Below are positions 10,885-23,145 of a stretch of 64,000 nt of DNA, piece by piece; position 1 is the first letter of the stretch; every line of letters begins with the position of its first letter. The stretch covers positions 42,065,723 through 42,129,722 of the forward strand of contig CM055095.1 in assembly GCA_029204225.1 (NCBI GenBank). The letters run 5' to 3'. Below the pieces are notes generated by a model. It was not told the origin of the DNA, made no database searches, and worked only from the letters and a program-made list of their open reading frames with translations. The position numbers and the translations under genes were made by a program. This stretch comes from Diphasiastrum complanatum. Taxonomy: Eukaryota > Streptophyta > Lycopodiopsida > Lycopodiales > Lycopodiaceae.

Positions 10885-12500
10885 TAGATCCTTGATTCAT
10901 GATGATTCTATGTGAATTTCATTAGATTTGATAAGTTTATTGCATTTGTAGCTTTCTTTTTGATAATTTTTAAGTTTGAAATTTTCAGGTCTGCTCAGAC
11001 CAATTTTTGACATTCAAATTCGTTTTTTATTATTAAATTGATTCAATAAGTTTGTAGAGCTTTGTTTTAACCAATTTGCAAGGCATTTGAATAAGAGATG
11101 CAAAAGTTATTGCACTTTTTCCAAAAGCTATCAAAATAGGTGACTAGAATTTTTGATTCCACTTGATTTGAATTTTTCAGATTTGATTTGAGTCTTTATT
11201 TTAATTTTTTTTACTTAAGATTTCAAAGCATTTCTTAGCTTTGATCTGATCCATATGGCAGGTCATTTGAATTAGTATCCAAAAAGTTATGACAAATATC
11301 GATTTGTAGCTCTAGTTTTGTTAGTTTTTCTTTCTTCAAATTGTTAGACCTGTTCTATGATTAATTTAACCTATCAAATCACTTCCAATCATTGATATGA
11401 TACATAGTTGATAGAGCTTGTTGTTAGCTTTGTTTGATTTGGATCAATATTGAGGAAGTTATGATCAAATTAATGGAGATGGGTTAGAATTGCCAGAATT
11501 TTGGAAATTTTTTTTTACAAGTGAGAGAGAATCACTTCAACGCTTCAATTTTGAAGTTTTGCTTTCCTTGTAAATTTTTTTCAAATACTTCATTTTGAAG
11601 TTCAAATAAAAGAGCAAAAAAACTTAACCCTACCTCTCCAACCCTAACCCTATCCCTAAGCCCTACCCATTCAGCCCTAAACTTGACCTAGCCCTACCCA
11701 CCTAATCAAACCTAACCTAACTCTAAGCTTAAATACATAAAAAAAGTGTTACGGCCCCGACGCTCACGTCAACCAGAAACACTCGGTCGAGTCTTCAAGC
11801 AACAACACTCGGTTGAGTCTTTAACCGGAAACACTCGGTCGAGTCTTCAAGCAAGCAAGAACACTCGGTTGAGTCTTCAAGCAAGAACACTCGGTCAAAC
11901 TCACGTCCATCATCTCCACCCACGCTCGCGTGTTCCAATGCCTGGTGCCAGAATTTTCAGAAGGATGATGCAGGTGGTTTTATGATCGCATTTGTATTGT
12001 TTTGATCTTGAAGGCGGAAGGTGTTTGTATTATTTTGATCTTGAAGGCGGAAGATAGACTGGAAGGTGAAGTCAGATCTTTCTTCCTCCACTTGGTGCTT
12101 TCAGAGTTTAAAGGTTACGTAATGTGGATCAATAAGTGCTGCATGTTGCTACTGCTTGCTACTATCCGTGATCTTACTACCAGCATCTTGGACATTTGAA
12201 GCATTGCATTCAGCGCGTTGGGTTTTTCGTTGATTAGCTACGCTACGCCTCCTTGACACAAGGCAACGTTCCCAGCCTTGGGATCGTGTGCTTCAGCGAC
12301 TCTAACTGTTTTTTTTTGTGGAGAACTACAGGCTTCTAGTAATGACTGGTCCGAGTCGGCATTCTGAAATCAGTCTTCCAACAATAATAAACAATAATAG
12401 GCACCCTCATATGCTCAAAACAAATATGTCGCCAATTCAACTCAAACTGATTGAGATCAAAACACCACTATTCGCTTTCGAGACATTTTTTCTTGAATGG
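10885..12500 (+). other. Leader region of element F
   Basis: Non-coding. A CCCTAA-rich, telomere-like run occurs at about 11622-11735 with irregular units (AACCCTAACCCTATCCC), and a minisatellite at 11770-11905. The segment ends at the E2 insertion. Confidence 0.5.
11770..11905. repeat. Minisatellite with core ACTCGGTYGAGTCTTCAAGC
   Basis: Five imperfect units of about 25-30 bp, each with ACTCGGT(C/T)GAGTCTT followed by CAAGCAAGAAC-like sequence. The CTCGGTCGAG core is shared with the separate array at 24060-24290 on the other side of E2, also inside element F. Confidence 0.8.
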
Positions 12501-12895
12501 TGTTATGTCCATGGCCAATAAGTAGGATTCAGTATATTCCTAGTCTTGAAAACACGGTACTCCATTAAATCAAGCTATTAGTTATGCCATGTCATATTGG
12601 ATGCGACCCGGCAAGGTATGAGACAGTGTATGCATGTGTAGAGTTATCAATAGCAATTCTATGAATAGGTGGTCCATGCTTAGGACTCTATTCTCGAGAA
12701 ATCTATGTATAGGGAACTTAAGGCTATGCATGGCTATGTGCCCAAGTTGCTTTTGGCTCTATATATTGAGGCCAAACTCGCCCTACTCCTCATTGGGATC
12801 ATTGATTCATTGCCAGGGTTTCACTCTACATTCATGTTTCTTATCCCTTGGCTTGGGGTGAAGCTTCTAGAGTTGATTGGTTGCTTCTACTTAGT
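12501..12895 (+). repeat. 5' LTR of element E2
   Basis: Starts TGTTATGTCCATGGCC and runs to the PBS. Compared with the right LTR it lacks about 52 bp after GACCCG and has an extra TATATATTGAGG block, so both copies carry independent indels. Confidence 0.85.
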
Positions 12896-12907
12896 TGGTA
12901 TCAGAGC
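12896..12907 (+). other. Primer binding site of element E2
   Basis: TGGTATCAGAGC directly after the LTR, initiator tRNA-Met type. Confidence 0.85.
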
Positions 12908-15900
12908 AAGGCTTACAAAAATTGGAGAATATGGAGAAGGGCTACCTTTCGTCGAAATTTCGGATTGGATCATTGGAATTCTCTTCCAAGGAGGATAGCA
13001 AGTGTGCAAGTGGGTGTACTATCCCAGTTTCAATTTGCACGTTGCTAAGATCCATTACTCTTGGGATTCTTTGTGGTTTTATGGAGAATTGTCCTTGAAG
13101 GACAATTTGTGATGCTTTTTTGGAGCTTTTTCTTGTGTAGATCAATTTTTTGGTAGATCTGAATTTTTCAGCAAGTGTACTTTCGTTTTAGGGTTCATTA
13201 ATGATGAAATTAATGATGCATGCCGGTTCTCTCCAATGATTTATAATTCTAGGCTATGTTTTGGTCCAAATTGCTTGGTTTTTCATGCTTTTTGGCACAA
13301 AATAGATAGTAAGAACCAAAATCCAGCAAGATCAGATCAACTAAATGGTTGTAATTCTGTAAATTGGTTTGCATGTGTTAGAGAAAGAATTGTATGTCAT
13401 GAATTTTCACTTTATGGTGATGAAAAAAATAAAAAAATAGCAAAAAATCATCATTTTTGCTTGTTTTTCCATAAAGTTGGATAGTAGGTGGCTGTAAAAC
13501 ACCATGTAGAGCTTGTAGAATGGTGGAACAAAGTCTTTTGTAGTTCTCCCTGAAGTTAGAGCTAAGAATTCCAGCAATTGAACTTGTGGGAAATAAAAAA
13601 AGTTCAAAAAATGACCATTTTTGGTGATTTTTGGGGGATGGATCTGTCCAAATCCATAAGGAGATCATCCTGGAATTATTTACAGCATGATTAGCATTCT
13701 TTTTCACATCTCCAGCAAGCTACTAGACCTATAAATTGATGGCCGATGGCTTATGCACCATCTCCATCAAGTTTGAAGCTATTCTGACTTTTACAAATCA
13801 AGAAATCTTCGTTCTCAGCCTATACTGCATCTTAGGATCAGTATGAATGCTTCATGGAAGTCTAACTGATGGTCTAAGACTGTTGGTAGCATCAATTTTG
13901 GACTAGGATGAGTGTTTGCACGTTTTTGCATGATTTCTTTTTGTGGAAGTGCGCCCTACTACTGATTTTCTGACACTCTGATCTTGCACGTGTAAAGCCT
14001 AGGTGCTAGGTTGATGTGGCAAGCATCTTGTTCGCTTGGTCTCCCTCTATACTGAGCTTTACAACACCCAATTTGGTGTCCTGTAACCAAAGTTATGATT
14101 ATCTGAAGTTTTGCAGTTTTGGACAGGTATAGGACAGAAATGAAACTGTTTTGGATTTTTTTCTACAGTAATTGTTTTTTGAACATTTACTAATGTCGTT
14201 ATGTCTTCTTGGTACCTTAGCTGAAATAGATTTTCAGGAAACTGAAAATTCTAAGGAGGGAAGAAGAATGGACATCAGAGATAGTAAGTGTGATTGGGAA
14301 ATGTATTTCGCAGTTAGGATTTTGGTAATCCCTGTAAATAATTGCTTAATACTGGTTATTAATTTCTTGGTAAGAATTCATTCAGTTAAATTTGTAACTC
14401 ATATCCTTGTAACCATTAAGTTATCTGCAGTTTTGAATGTAATATTGAACCAAGTTAATTCTTCTGTCTAAGTCACATAATCAGATGTGGATTTTGGATA
14501 TCCATCTGATAGGCATGCCAGTCATCCAAATAAATGGGATTCTCTAGTGTTTGGAAACAAGAGATAATATCTTATAGTGATTATAGGACAAACACATGAT
14601 CATTGGATCTCTAGAATATCAGATGAGGTGGTTAAGAGTTTTCTAGAAGGAAAAGCTGATGGTATGGGACATTAGTAATTTTGGAAAGGAAATTCTGGGA
14701 CTGTAAAGATCTGATGATCAATGGTGTGTTTAGTACTTAGTCATGATATGGGAAAGAAGAAAACCATTCGATCAAATGTGGGGTATTTTGGAAAAAATTG
14801 AGGTTTAATCTAGATAATTTCTCGAATATAGGATATCAGACTGATTTATATGATTCTTTCCAGCATGAAGTTATTCTTCTGAAAGACTGTTATGTCATAT
14901 AAATTACTACTTGTGTGAATAGACTTGGAATTCAGATAAATTCTAAGGTTAAATTGTTTCAATTTCTTAAACCTAGAATATCTCTATTGCATAAATGGAT
15001 TTCGATGGAATAGTAGTTTCTATCACTCAGATTGAAAATATTTGAAGGAGAAGTCCTACTTGTAATGAAGTGAATTCTTTAGTAGAAGCACTTATTACTG
15101 ACTTTTCTTGGATTTAGATATTTTCATATATCATCTTTCCAGTTAACTTCTATGGAAATTTATAATTTCTTTAAAAGGAGAGTGAAGTGGTGGGATAAAA
15201 TTCTATTTGGAAATCTGCTTGCATAGTTTTTGGAAGAAAACCAGGTAGGGTATAGAAATGAGATTTGATCTGAAAGGAATTTCGGATAGATTCAGAGTAA
15301 GATGCCTAATTGGAACTTTTCGAATATGAGAAATTCTCTAGGGATTGTGTGGACAATCTGGAACTAGAACAGGTTTGGAATTTGAATCATTATCTATAAG
15401 TAGTACAATAAAAGGTCAAAAGTTACTAGTTTCATTTTGATTGGAATAGAAGTAAGTTTGATCAGAATTTAAGTCTAAGAGTTCGATATGGGATCAACCT
15501 AATATTAGTTTAAGTACTAGGATCAGAGAGAGGTTAATCAGTGTGAGGAATTATGTAATTAGAGTTAAGTGGGATTGGAAAACTATTGAGAGTGAATTTT
15601 ATTCGTCTCAGAGATAATTCGGATATGTTATTTACTCATGAGGAATAGAAAATATTTTGTAGCTGAGTTACAAGTTCTCAGTGAGATATGTGAGTAACAT
15701 ATGTGGGTTCTGGAGGAATCTTCCAGAAAAAAGTGTGTTTATATATTGGGTCATAGTGAGATTATTCACATCTGTGCACGATTAATCTTGTATGAATCTA
15801 TTGTGTATTCCGGGTTACTAGAGTTATTTGGTGCACTTAACCTAGTCGGCGAACATAAGCATACAATCAAGTATTGTTTTGACAGATACTTGTAGAGTTA

Positions 15901-17185
15901 ACAAATCTTTGTATAGAAGATTTATGGATTAACTTATAAATGATTTGGGTAAGGATATAAATGTGGTGTTATACTAGTATAATTGAATTCTTCACCTAGA
16001 CATTTGAGATTTCTGAATCATTGGCAATTAACTTGAGTAGTTGATTACTCCATAGTGAAGGTAATTGGTAAAAATGATCAGTGTGATGTGGATCACCAGG
16101 AACTGATAGTTTTGACTTATATTGCTTGTAAGACACATGGTTAGTAGATCATTTAGGCTCATCCGTTAAAATTGTGTGCATTGGATATACAGTATTCTTG
16201 GGATAGAGTATTCCTTAGTTAAGGAAGGGACTCAACTCATTAGTGATTATATCCCAGAGAGCTCAAATGGATAACAAATCATAATGAATCCAAGAATAAC
16301 AACTGAATTGATATTCAACAAGACTTTGGGTATCTAGATGTGATTCTGGATCTAAAATTTTTGTAGTCATTTTGGTATGCGTTCAGTCTTTTATTACCAG
16401 TTGCTTATAGAACTTGAATCTTGCACTTTAGTTAAAGAATCATGTTTTGAAGGTATTCCTAAATCCAGTATTTTCTTAATGGAAAGATTTTTGAAATGAC
16501 TCTTACTTTTCATGAGTTATGTTAGACATATACTCCAGTATCCTATAAATGACTAAGTATGGTTTGGATTCAAAAAAATATGATTGACGAATCATATGAA
16601 TCTAAATATTTATGGTTGACGAATCATAAAGAGATACTTAATTACTGTCAGAGGATTATAAGGAATTGTAATGATTCTTAAGTGTGATGATTAATTCTTA
16701 TTTGAGTAAAAATTCAGATCAGTGTTTTGAATCTCTTTACTCCAGTAATATTGAGAACCTATGGATCTCACAAATATTCTCACAAGATAAGTTATCGTAT
16801 TTGTGGAGAATTTAATTTATCTAGTGGATGTTATTTTGTTACAGTTTATAGTCTGCAGATGCTTGAGTATAGTTCTTCATTTGGATTGGATTAAGACAGA
16901 CAGACAAGTCTATTAAGATGAATGAATGCTATTTTTCTTGCATTTGGCGCTAGAAACAGGAGCATTTAACTCAAAAGAGTATATGGAATACTCAGAGTTG
17001 AGTTTTAATCATTCTATATCTTAATGATTCTCCTAGAGATTCTATTTGAATGAATTATCATATCTTAGAATTTGGATTCTATGGGTATTTGTACTTGAAA
17101 GCTTATGAATTATCTGTCAAAATTGTGGATAATTTCAGACTGTAATCGTAATTATTTTATTATTTCTTTAACTTTAATCTCTTAA
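12908..17185 (+). other. E2 internal region, no recognisable coding
   Basis: About 4.3 kb of AT-rich sequence. Frames are short on both strands, with none above about 110 codons and none similar to gag or pol. I see no gene here. Confidence 0.6.
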
Positions 17186-17466
17186 GTTTCCACATTTGTC
17201 TTGAATTTTGATGAATGAAATGCATTTGTAAGTTAATGTACCTTACTCTCTGTAAACGGGACATACATGTACTGTCCTCCACACGTGTGAGGCCACCCAT
17301 CCGTGTGTTTGATCATTTGATCCATTGCTCTTGCTTAAATCATAGTATAAAGCATCTAGATCAAGATCTAACATCTAGAACTTGATAGATCTTTGGATTA
17401 AGCAATCAATAACTCTTAATGATTGATAGTAAAATCAATATTGTCCTTTTTCTCTGAAAATTGACA
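17186..17466 (+). repeat. Left LTR piece of Copia G (LTR 3' portion)
   Basis: Begins GTTTCCACATTTGTCTTGAA, which matches the inverted copy from base 23468 leftward, and ends TTGACA directly before the PBS. The first ~570 bp of the LTR, including the promoter, are absent. Confidence 0.8.
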
Positions 17467-17482
17467 TGGTATCAGAGCCAAG
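17467..17482 (+). other. Primer binding site of Copia G
   Basis: TGGTATCAGAGCCAAG immediately follows the LTR end. Confidence 0.9.
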
Positions 17483-18048
17483 TCTAAGAGTGATCTAAAT
17501 GATTAATAGTACTTGAGAAATCATTGACAATTTGTTGTTTTTGAGTTCTAATTGAGAGGGCGAGTTCAAAGAGAGAAGTAACATCATTGTTTTTGGTCAA
17601 GATCGATTTGTGGGCTACTGAAGTACTATACACACGTGTGAAACCGTACAACAACCTTCAAATTAACTTCCATAAGTGTTTTTGATCCAAAAAAGTGCAT
17701 ACTAGTCCAAAATTCAAGGTTTTTAGTGCATTGTCTAGATCTAGGTTCAATCTATTGAATGCTAATGATCAAATAGTGATTTGAGTCATTGAAGTAATTC
17801 ATTAGATCAGATCTTTAAGGCTGATTTGTTCAGATCTAAAGTGTGTGGAATATCAAACCAATTTGAACTAGAATTAATTTCTTTGTGGAGTGAATTGCTA
17901 GGATATTTGTAGTTGATATATTATACCATCATCCAAGTTGAACTAGGATTGATTGGGCCGAGATTAGAAGATTCTTGAAAGCTAGAAATCTATCTTAGAT
18001 CACACCTTATCAAGAGAACTTTGAATGTCTCATAGGCTTTCATTCAAA

Positions 18049-18960
18049 ATGACATCCATGGGTGGATATATGTTAGAATCTAGTGAGAAACTAACTTCCA
18101 GAAACTATTCCATTTGAAAATTAAGAATGGAATCACTACTAGTGGTCCATGATCTCTTTGATATTTCTTAGGAGTTGAGGAAGAGTCTCAAGCTCCCCAA
18201 GAACAAGTAAAATACAAGAAGAGGGTTAGATTAGCCCTACATTGCTTGAAGTTAAATGTAAGCAATGACCTCTTGAAGGAGGTGGCTTCTTGTACCACAT
18301 CAAAAGAGGCTTGGGATTCACTAAAGAACATTTATGAATCCAATAACACTTCAAGAGTGCTTATGCTAAGAAACTTGATCTTGTAAAGCATGAGGGGAAG
18401 TGGAGAAAATGGACAAGAGTATGTCCTAATGATAAAATCCTTGAACAAAGAACTGGAATCTATAGGAAAGAAGATCCAAGATAATGCTAAGAAACTTGAT
18501 CTTGCAAAGCATGAGGGGAAGTGGAGAAAATGGACAAGAGTATGTCCTAGGATAAAATCCTTGAACAAAGAATTGGGATCTATAGGAGAGAAGATCCAAG
18601 ATAATGAGCTAGTACAAGTAATTTTGAATGGATTAGGAGATGAGTTCTCTAATTTAGTTCAATCTTTTGCTATTCAAGACCAACTTCCATCAATTGAAAA
18701 ATTGCATAATGTTCTTGTGGCCGAGGAGAGTAGGATTCTACACCTCAGAACAAGAATGGGGTCCTTATCACTACATAATGGTGATGAGAAAGTAAACTTA
18801 AATCTAAAGGCAAGAAGAAGTCTCATCCTTTCAAGAAGATCCAAGGCAAGGAGGCCGAGGCAAAGGATGGAGCATCTACCTCCAAAGGGAAGCAAAAGAA
18901 CAAAGCAAAGTTGAAGTGTTTCTTTTGTGGGAAGAAAGGACACTTTTGCTTCTGAATGCT
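18049..18960 (+). pseudogene. Copia G gag
   Basis: Starts at ATG 18049 (MTSMGGYMLESSEKLTSRNY), followed by several stops in the N-terminal part. The centre (SLNKELGSIGEKIQDNELVQ, then GLGDEFSNLVQSFAIQ) is typical UBN2-type Copia gag. A basic C-terminal stretch leads to a zinc knuckle near 18920 (CFFCGKKGHF). There one base is lost, so the last cysteine is read in another frame (ECYK). A 121-bp tandem duplication disturbs the middle. The related copy at 59450-59986 is less damaged and shows the expected layout. Confidence 0.85.
18365..18606 (+). repeat. 121-bp tandem duplication in gag
   Basis: The unit starting GCTAAGAAACTTGATCTTG is at 18365 and again at 18486. The second copy has CCTAGGATAAAA where the first has CCTAATGATAAAA, a net one-base deletion. 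The duplication thus adds 120 bp and keeps the downstream gag frame open. Confidence 0.9.
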
Positions 18961-19069
18961 ATAAGTAGAAGAATGCACAAGGGAATGAAGATCAAGACAA
19001 TCTTGCACACAGGGAGGAGGAAGAAGATGGCTTCAACACATCCTTGATGGTAGCACCTACACCAACATC

Positions 19070-20144
19070 AAGCCAAGAAACATGGTGGATTGATAGTGGG
19101 GCTAGTTCCCACATGTCATTCAACAAACATTATTTCTCTTATCTACTTTCTTGAAATGATTCTAAGAAATCAATCTACATAGCTAGTGATCAAGAATGCA
19201 AGATAGATGGCATAGGATCTATTCCATTATGCTTAGGATCATCTAAAAGGATAGATCTTGATAATGTTTTGTATGTTCCATTCATTACAAAAAACTTGCT
19301 TAGTGTTGGTCAATTAATGGACAATGGACTAGATGTACATTTCAAGAATGGAGTGTGTTCCATCTTGAGAAATAATAAGTGCATAGCTAGTGGCATTAAG
19401 CAAGGAAAGCTTTTCAAGTTGCATGCTAATGTGGCTATTGAAAGTGTGAATATGGTTAGGGAGGAGTTGACTCAAGTGGAGCTTTGGCACAAAAGATTAA
19501 GCCATCCTAATTTTCAATCAATGGAATCCATGGCATCAAAGGAGCTAGCTCGCGGCCTACCAAAAGCTTTCAAGAAGTGTGGCAAAGTGTGTGAGGCATG
19601 TGGCCTTGCAAAGTCACACAAGACTTTCTACAAGAGATCTTTAACAAGATCTATCTCACCTTTAGATCTTATCCATTCGGATGTACATACTTTTTCTCAT
19701 AAAAGTAATGGAGGAGCTTTGATGTATGTGACTTTTATTGATGATTGTACTAGATACACTTGGATTGAATTATTGTCTAAGAAAAGCCTTGTATATGAAG
19801 CTTTTGTAAAGTTTAAGTCTCTAGTGGAAAAGCAACTTAATTCTTGCATTAAAGTTCTAAGATGTGATAATGGAGGAGAGTATATCTCCAACAAGATGAG
19901 AGACTTTTGTGAGATCAATGGCATTAAGAGAGAACTCACTTGTCCTTACACCCCCCAACAAAATGGGACGGCCGAGAGGAAAAATAGGAGTCTTTGTGAA
20001 TGTGCAAAGTCTTTAAGACTTGATGCATCTCTACCCATCACTTTTTCGGGGGAGGCCATAACTTGTGCTAATTACTTATGTAATAGGCTTCCTAGTAGTG
20101 CTATTGGTTGGGATCTCACCATTTCAAGCTTTGTTTGGCAATAA
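19070..20144 (+). pseudogene. Copia G protease and integrase
   Basis: The protease active site WWIDSGASSHMSF is at about 19082. NVLYVPFITKNLLSVGQL follows, then the gag-pre-integrase zinc finger (ELWHKRLSH...CEACG). The integrase core has all three acidic residues: LIHSDVH, LRCDNGGEY and NGTAERKNR. The frame is open from 19269 to 20144. A stop (TGA at 19154) separates the protease from this frame. Near 20080 a frameshift shifts the C-terminal part into the next frame. The protein would cut and integrate element cDNA but is now split. Confidence 0.9.
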
Positions 20145-22104
20145 GCCCAATGTAAAAGATTTTAAAGTGTTTGGATGTATATGTTATGTCCACATTCCTT
20201 TGGAAACAAGAAGGAAAGAAGATGCAACTTCCTTCAAAGGAATATTTGTAGGCTATAGTGAAAATAGCAAAGGATATATGATATTTTATCCTATTTCAAA
20301 GAAAGTAAAAGCTAGCAAGGATGTCTTGTTTGATGAATCTCAAAGTCAAAAGTTGTCTCCAAATTCTTCTAATGTCTTAGGTGATGAAGATCTTGCAACA
20401 CCCGAGGAGGAGCCTCTTGAAAGTGATCTTTTGGAAGATCAAAATCATGTGCCAAAGGAGCCAAGAAGATCCACAAGGAGCAAGGCCGAGCCTTCAAGGC
20501 TCACATACTTTGAGAAAGGAAATCAAAGGGAAGACACATCTCTTTCTACCTCTTACTCTTTTCTAACCACAATGCTTGAAGAGCCATCATGTTATGAAGA
20601 TGCAAGTAGATCACAAGTTTGGAGAGATGCAATGCAAGTAGAGTTTGATGCTTTGATAGATAATCAAACTTGGAATCTTGTACACCTTCCATATGGGAAG
20701 AAGCCACTTGCATGTAAGTGGATCTATAGATTAAAGTACAAAGCTAGATTGGTTGCTAAGGGGTTTCTTCAAACTAAAGGCATAGATTATGAAGAAACAT
20801 TTGCTCTTGTAGCAAAACTTGTAACCATTAGATTGACCATTTGTATTGCTACTTTATTCAAGTGGAATCTCTATCAAATGGATGTGACAAATGCTTTTTT
20901 GAATGGCTACTTGGAGGAGGAAATATACATGTTGCAACCCGAGGGCTTCATCAAGGATGGTGAAGAGGACAAGGTTTGCCACTTAAGGAAGAGCCTATAT
21001 GGCTTGAAGCAAGCACCTAGAGCTTGGTACTCTAGGTTGCATGATTTTCTCTACTCTCTTGGCTTTGTGATTAGTTCTTATGACCCTTCTTTGTACATCA
21101 AATGTAATGATTGAAAGTTCATCATTTTAGTACTTTATGTTGATGATATCATATTGACAGGAAATGATGGTGAAGTCATAAGAAATGTTAAAGTTTCCTT
21201 GTATAGTGAATTCAAGATGGTAGATCTAGGACTTCTTAAGCTCATACTTGGAATAGAAGTTACTAGAGGTAGTGATTTTACTCTTATAAGTCAATCAAAG
21301 TATGCTACTTCCATTCTTGAGAGGTTTGGCATGAAAGATTGTAAAGGGATTGATAGCCCTATGGAGCAAACTTGTAAAGTTACTAATGATTGTGATGAAG
21401 CATCCTTTGAGGACATCACACTCTTTAGGAAGCTAATAGGCTTCTTAATCTATTTGACAATCACTAGACTAGATTTGAGCTATAGTGTAAGCAAGTTAAG
21501 TCAATATATGCAAGGTCCCTTGATGCATCATTGGAAAAGTGCCAAGAGAGTGCTTAGATATGTCTCTTCTACTAGATTTTTTGGCATTCTCTATCAAGGA
21601 TCTAACTTGTACTTGAGAGCATTTTCGGATTCAGATTTTGCAGGAGATAAGATGGATAGAGGATCCATAAGTGCATTTGTCACTTCTGTTTGTGGAGGAG
21701 TGATATCTTGGCTTTCCAAAAAGCAAGATACAATTTCTCTTTCCTCTTGTGAAGCCGAGTACAAGGCATTGACTTCAACAACCAAAGAATTCCTATGGCT
21801 AAGAAGACTTTTGGTGGAGCTTCAAGTGCTAAAGGCCAAGGAGGTCCCTTGCATCTATTGTGACAATCAAGCTTCTCAAAAAATTGCTACCAATCCGATC
21901 TTCCATGCTAGAACAAAGCATATTGAGATAGCTCATCACTTTGTGAGGGAGAAGGCGCAATCCAAAAAGGTTCAACTTCATCATGTGCCTTCATCCGAGT
22001 GCATAGCTGATATCTTAACCAAACCTTTGGCTAAAGATTCATTTTTCAAGTTAAGAAATGCTCTTGGAGTTGTAGATATGTGTACATTAGACTTGCCAAG
22101 TTAG
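20065..22104 (+). pseudogene. Copia G integrase C-terminus, reverse transcriptase and RNase H
   Basis: The frame resumes with FQALFGNKPNVKDFKVFGC (integrase tail). It then has WRDAMQVEFDALIDNQTW and CKWIYRLKYKARLVAKGF (RT), where about nine codons are missing between two YKA motifs. LYQMDVTNAFLNGYLEEEIY, SLYGLKQAPRAWY and LYVDDIILTG (catalytic YVDD) follow. A single TGA at 21112 interrupts the frame just before YVDD. RNase H follows: FSDSDFAG, SLSSCEAEYKAL, CDNQASQKIATNPIFHARTK, and ends at IADILTKPLAKDS. The stop codon is at 22102. Apart from the stop and the deletion it is well preserved. Confidence 0.92.
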
Positions 22105-22117
22105 AAGTGAGGAGGAG

Positions 22118-22560
22118 TGTTAAAATATCACTTCCAACTTGTTGTATCTTGTAGATCTCAAGTTATTTGAGCTTGATAGGATCTCACATGTGTGGAGTCT
22201 GTTCCCACGTGTGAAAGAATGTACGTAAGTCATTTTTATTAAGTTAGATTGGTTTTAGCTTGATCTACACTAGTGTGAAATTGACCTTTGAGTAGAATCT
22301 TGAAAATGGTCAAATTGGTCAAACTTTTTGTAAATAGATTGGACTTCCATGTGAATGAGTTATTACTCACACATGTCAAAATACCATTCACACGTGTGGA
22401 TAAGCTTCTAGAAGATAAGATAGGAAGATTCCATTAGATCCTATTTTATGGAGAATATTCCTATAAATGTGGAAGACTAGCTTTTTGTTTTCTAGCCAAA
22501 GATAATAGTCAACTTTGGGAAATGAGCACATATGACTCCCATTGGTGAATCTGGATGACT
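22118..22560 (+). repeat. Right LTR piece of Copia G (LTR 5' portion)
   Basis: Starts TGTTAAAATATCACTTCC right after the polypurine tract and matches the inverted LTR for 443 bp. It carries several ACACGTGT-type E-box/G-box-like palindromes and a TATA-like CCTATAAATG near 22460. It stops at CTGGATGACT, where E2 sequence resumes. Confidence 0.88.
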
Positions 22561-22716
22561 GTACTCCAGTGCAGAGATTATCTCTGAGTACTTGTTTGAT
22601 ATGAAAGTCAAACTAAGGATAATGATTTTCTCGGTTAATATTGAAAGTTAAAGGAACTGTAATTCTTTCCTGTTTAGAGAGCTTCTAAGTATAGAAGCAG
22701 TTTCAGGAGGGAAGAA
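22561..22716 (+). other. E2 3' internal end and polypurine tract
   Basis: Short non-coding stretch that ends in CAGGAGGGAAGAA directly before the E2 right LTR, which marks the plus-strand primer site. Confidence 0.65.
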
Positions 22717-23145
22717 TGTTATGTACATGGCCAGTAAGTAGGATTCAGTATACTCCTAGTCTTGGATACACGGTACTCCAGTAAATCAAGCTGTTAGTTA
22801 TGCCATGTCATACTGGATGTGACCCGAAAGTAACTAATATCCTTGTGAGGCCCAGAACACACTAAATGGAGTTTAGACAAGGTATGAGACAGTGTATGCA
22901 TGTGTAGGGTTATCAATAACAATTCTATGAATAGGTGGTCCATGCTTAGGACTCTATTCTCGAGGAATCTATGTATAGGGAACTTAGGGCTATGCATGGC
23001 TATGTGCCCTGGTTGCTTTTGGCTCGCCCTACTCCTCATTGGGATCATTGATTCATTGCCAGGGTTTTACTCTACATTCATGTTTCTTATCCCTTGATTT
23101 GGGGGTGAAGCTTCTAGAGTTGATTGGTTGCTTCTACTTGGTTGG
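22717..23145 (+). repeat. 3' LTR of element E2
   Basis: Starts TGTTATGTACATGGCC and matches 12501-12895 block by block through to GGTTGCTTCTACTTGGTTGG. Confidence 0.88.

Larger units (their letters stand above)
17186..22560 (+). mobile_element. Copia element G with complementary partial LTRs
   Basis: Order: the 3' part of an LTR (17186-17466), PBS, gag, protease, integrase, RT, RNase H, polypurine tract (GTGAGGAGGAG), then the 5' part of the same LTR (22118-22560). The inverted LTR at 23372-24038 shows these parts to be complementary: the first 443 bp are at the right end, and the part from about position 571 onward is at the left end. About 127 bp between them is absent from both. Both ends abut E2 sequence. 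Coding is broken in gag, at the integrase-RT join and by one stop in RT. Confidence 0.8.
12501..23145 (+). mobile_element. Element E2: large non-coding LTR element (LARD-like)
   Basis: LTRs at 12501-12895 and 22717-23145 begin TGTTATGT(C/A)CATGGCC and share nearly all blocks. A PBS (TGGTATCAGAGC) follows the first, and a polypurine tract (CAGGAGGGAAGAA) precedes the second. The internal 12908-17185 and 22561-22716 show no recognisable retroelement protein, so apart from the embedded Copia G it looks like a large retrotransposon derivative. It sits within element F. Target duplications could not be made out with confidence. Confidence 0.8.

Noticed and set aside
12896-17190. Hidden gag-pol in the E2 interior
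   Set aside because: Read in several frames without finding a zinc knuckle, DSG, integrase DDE or YVDD/FLDD motif.
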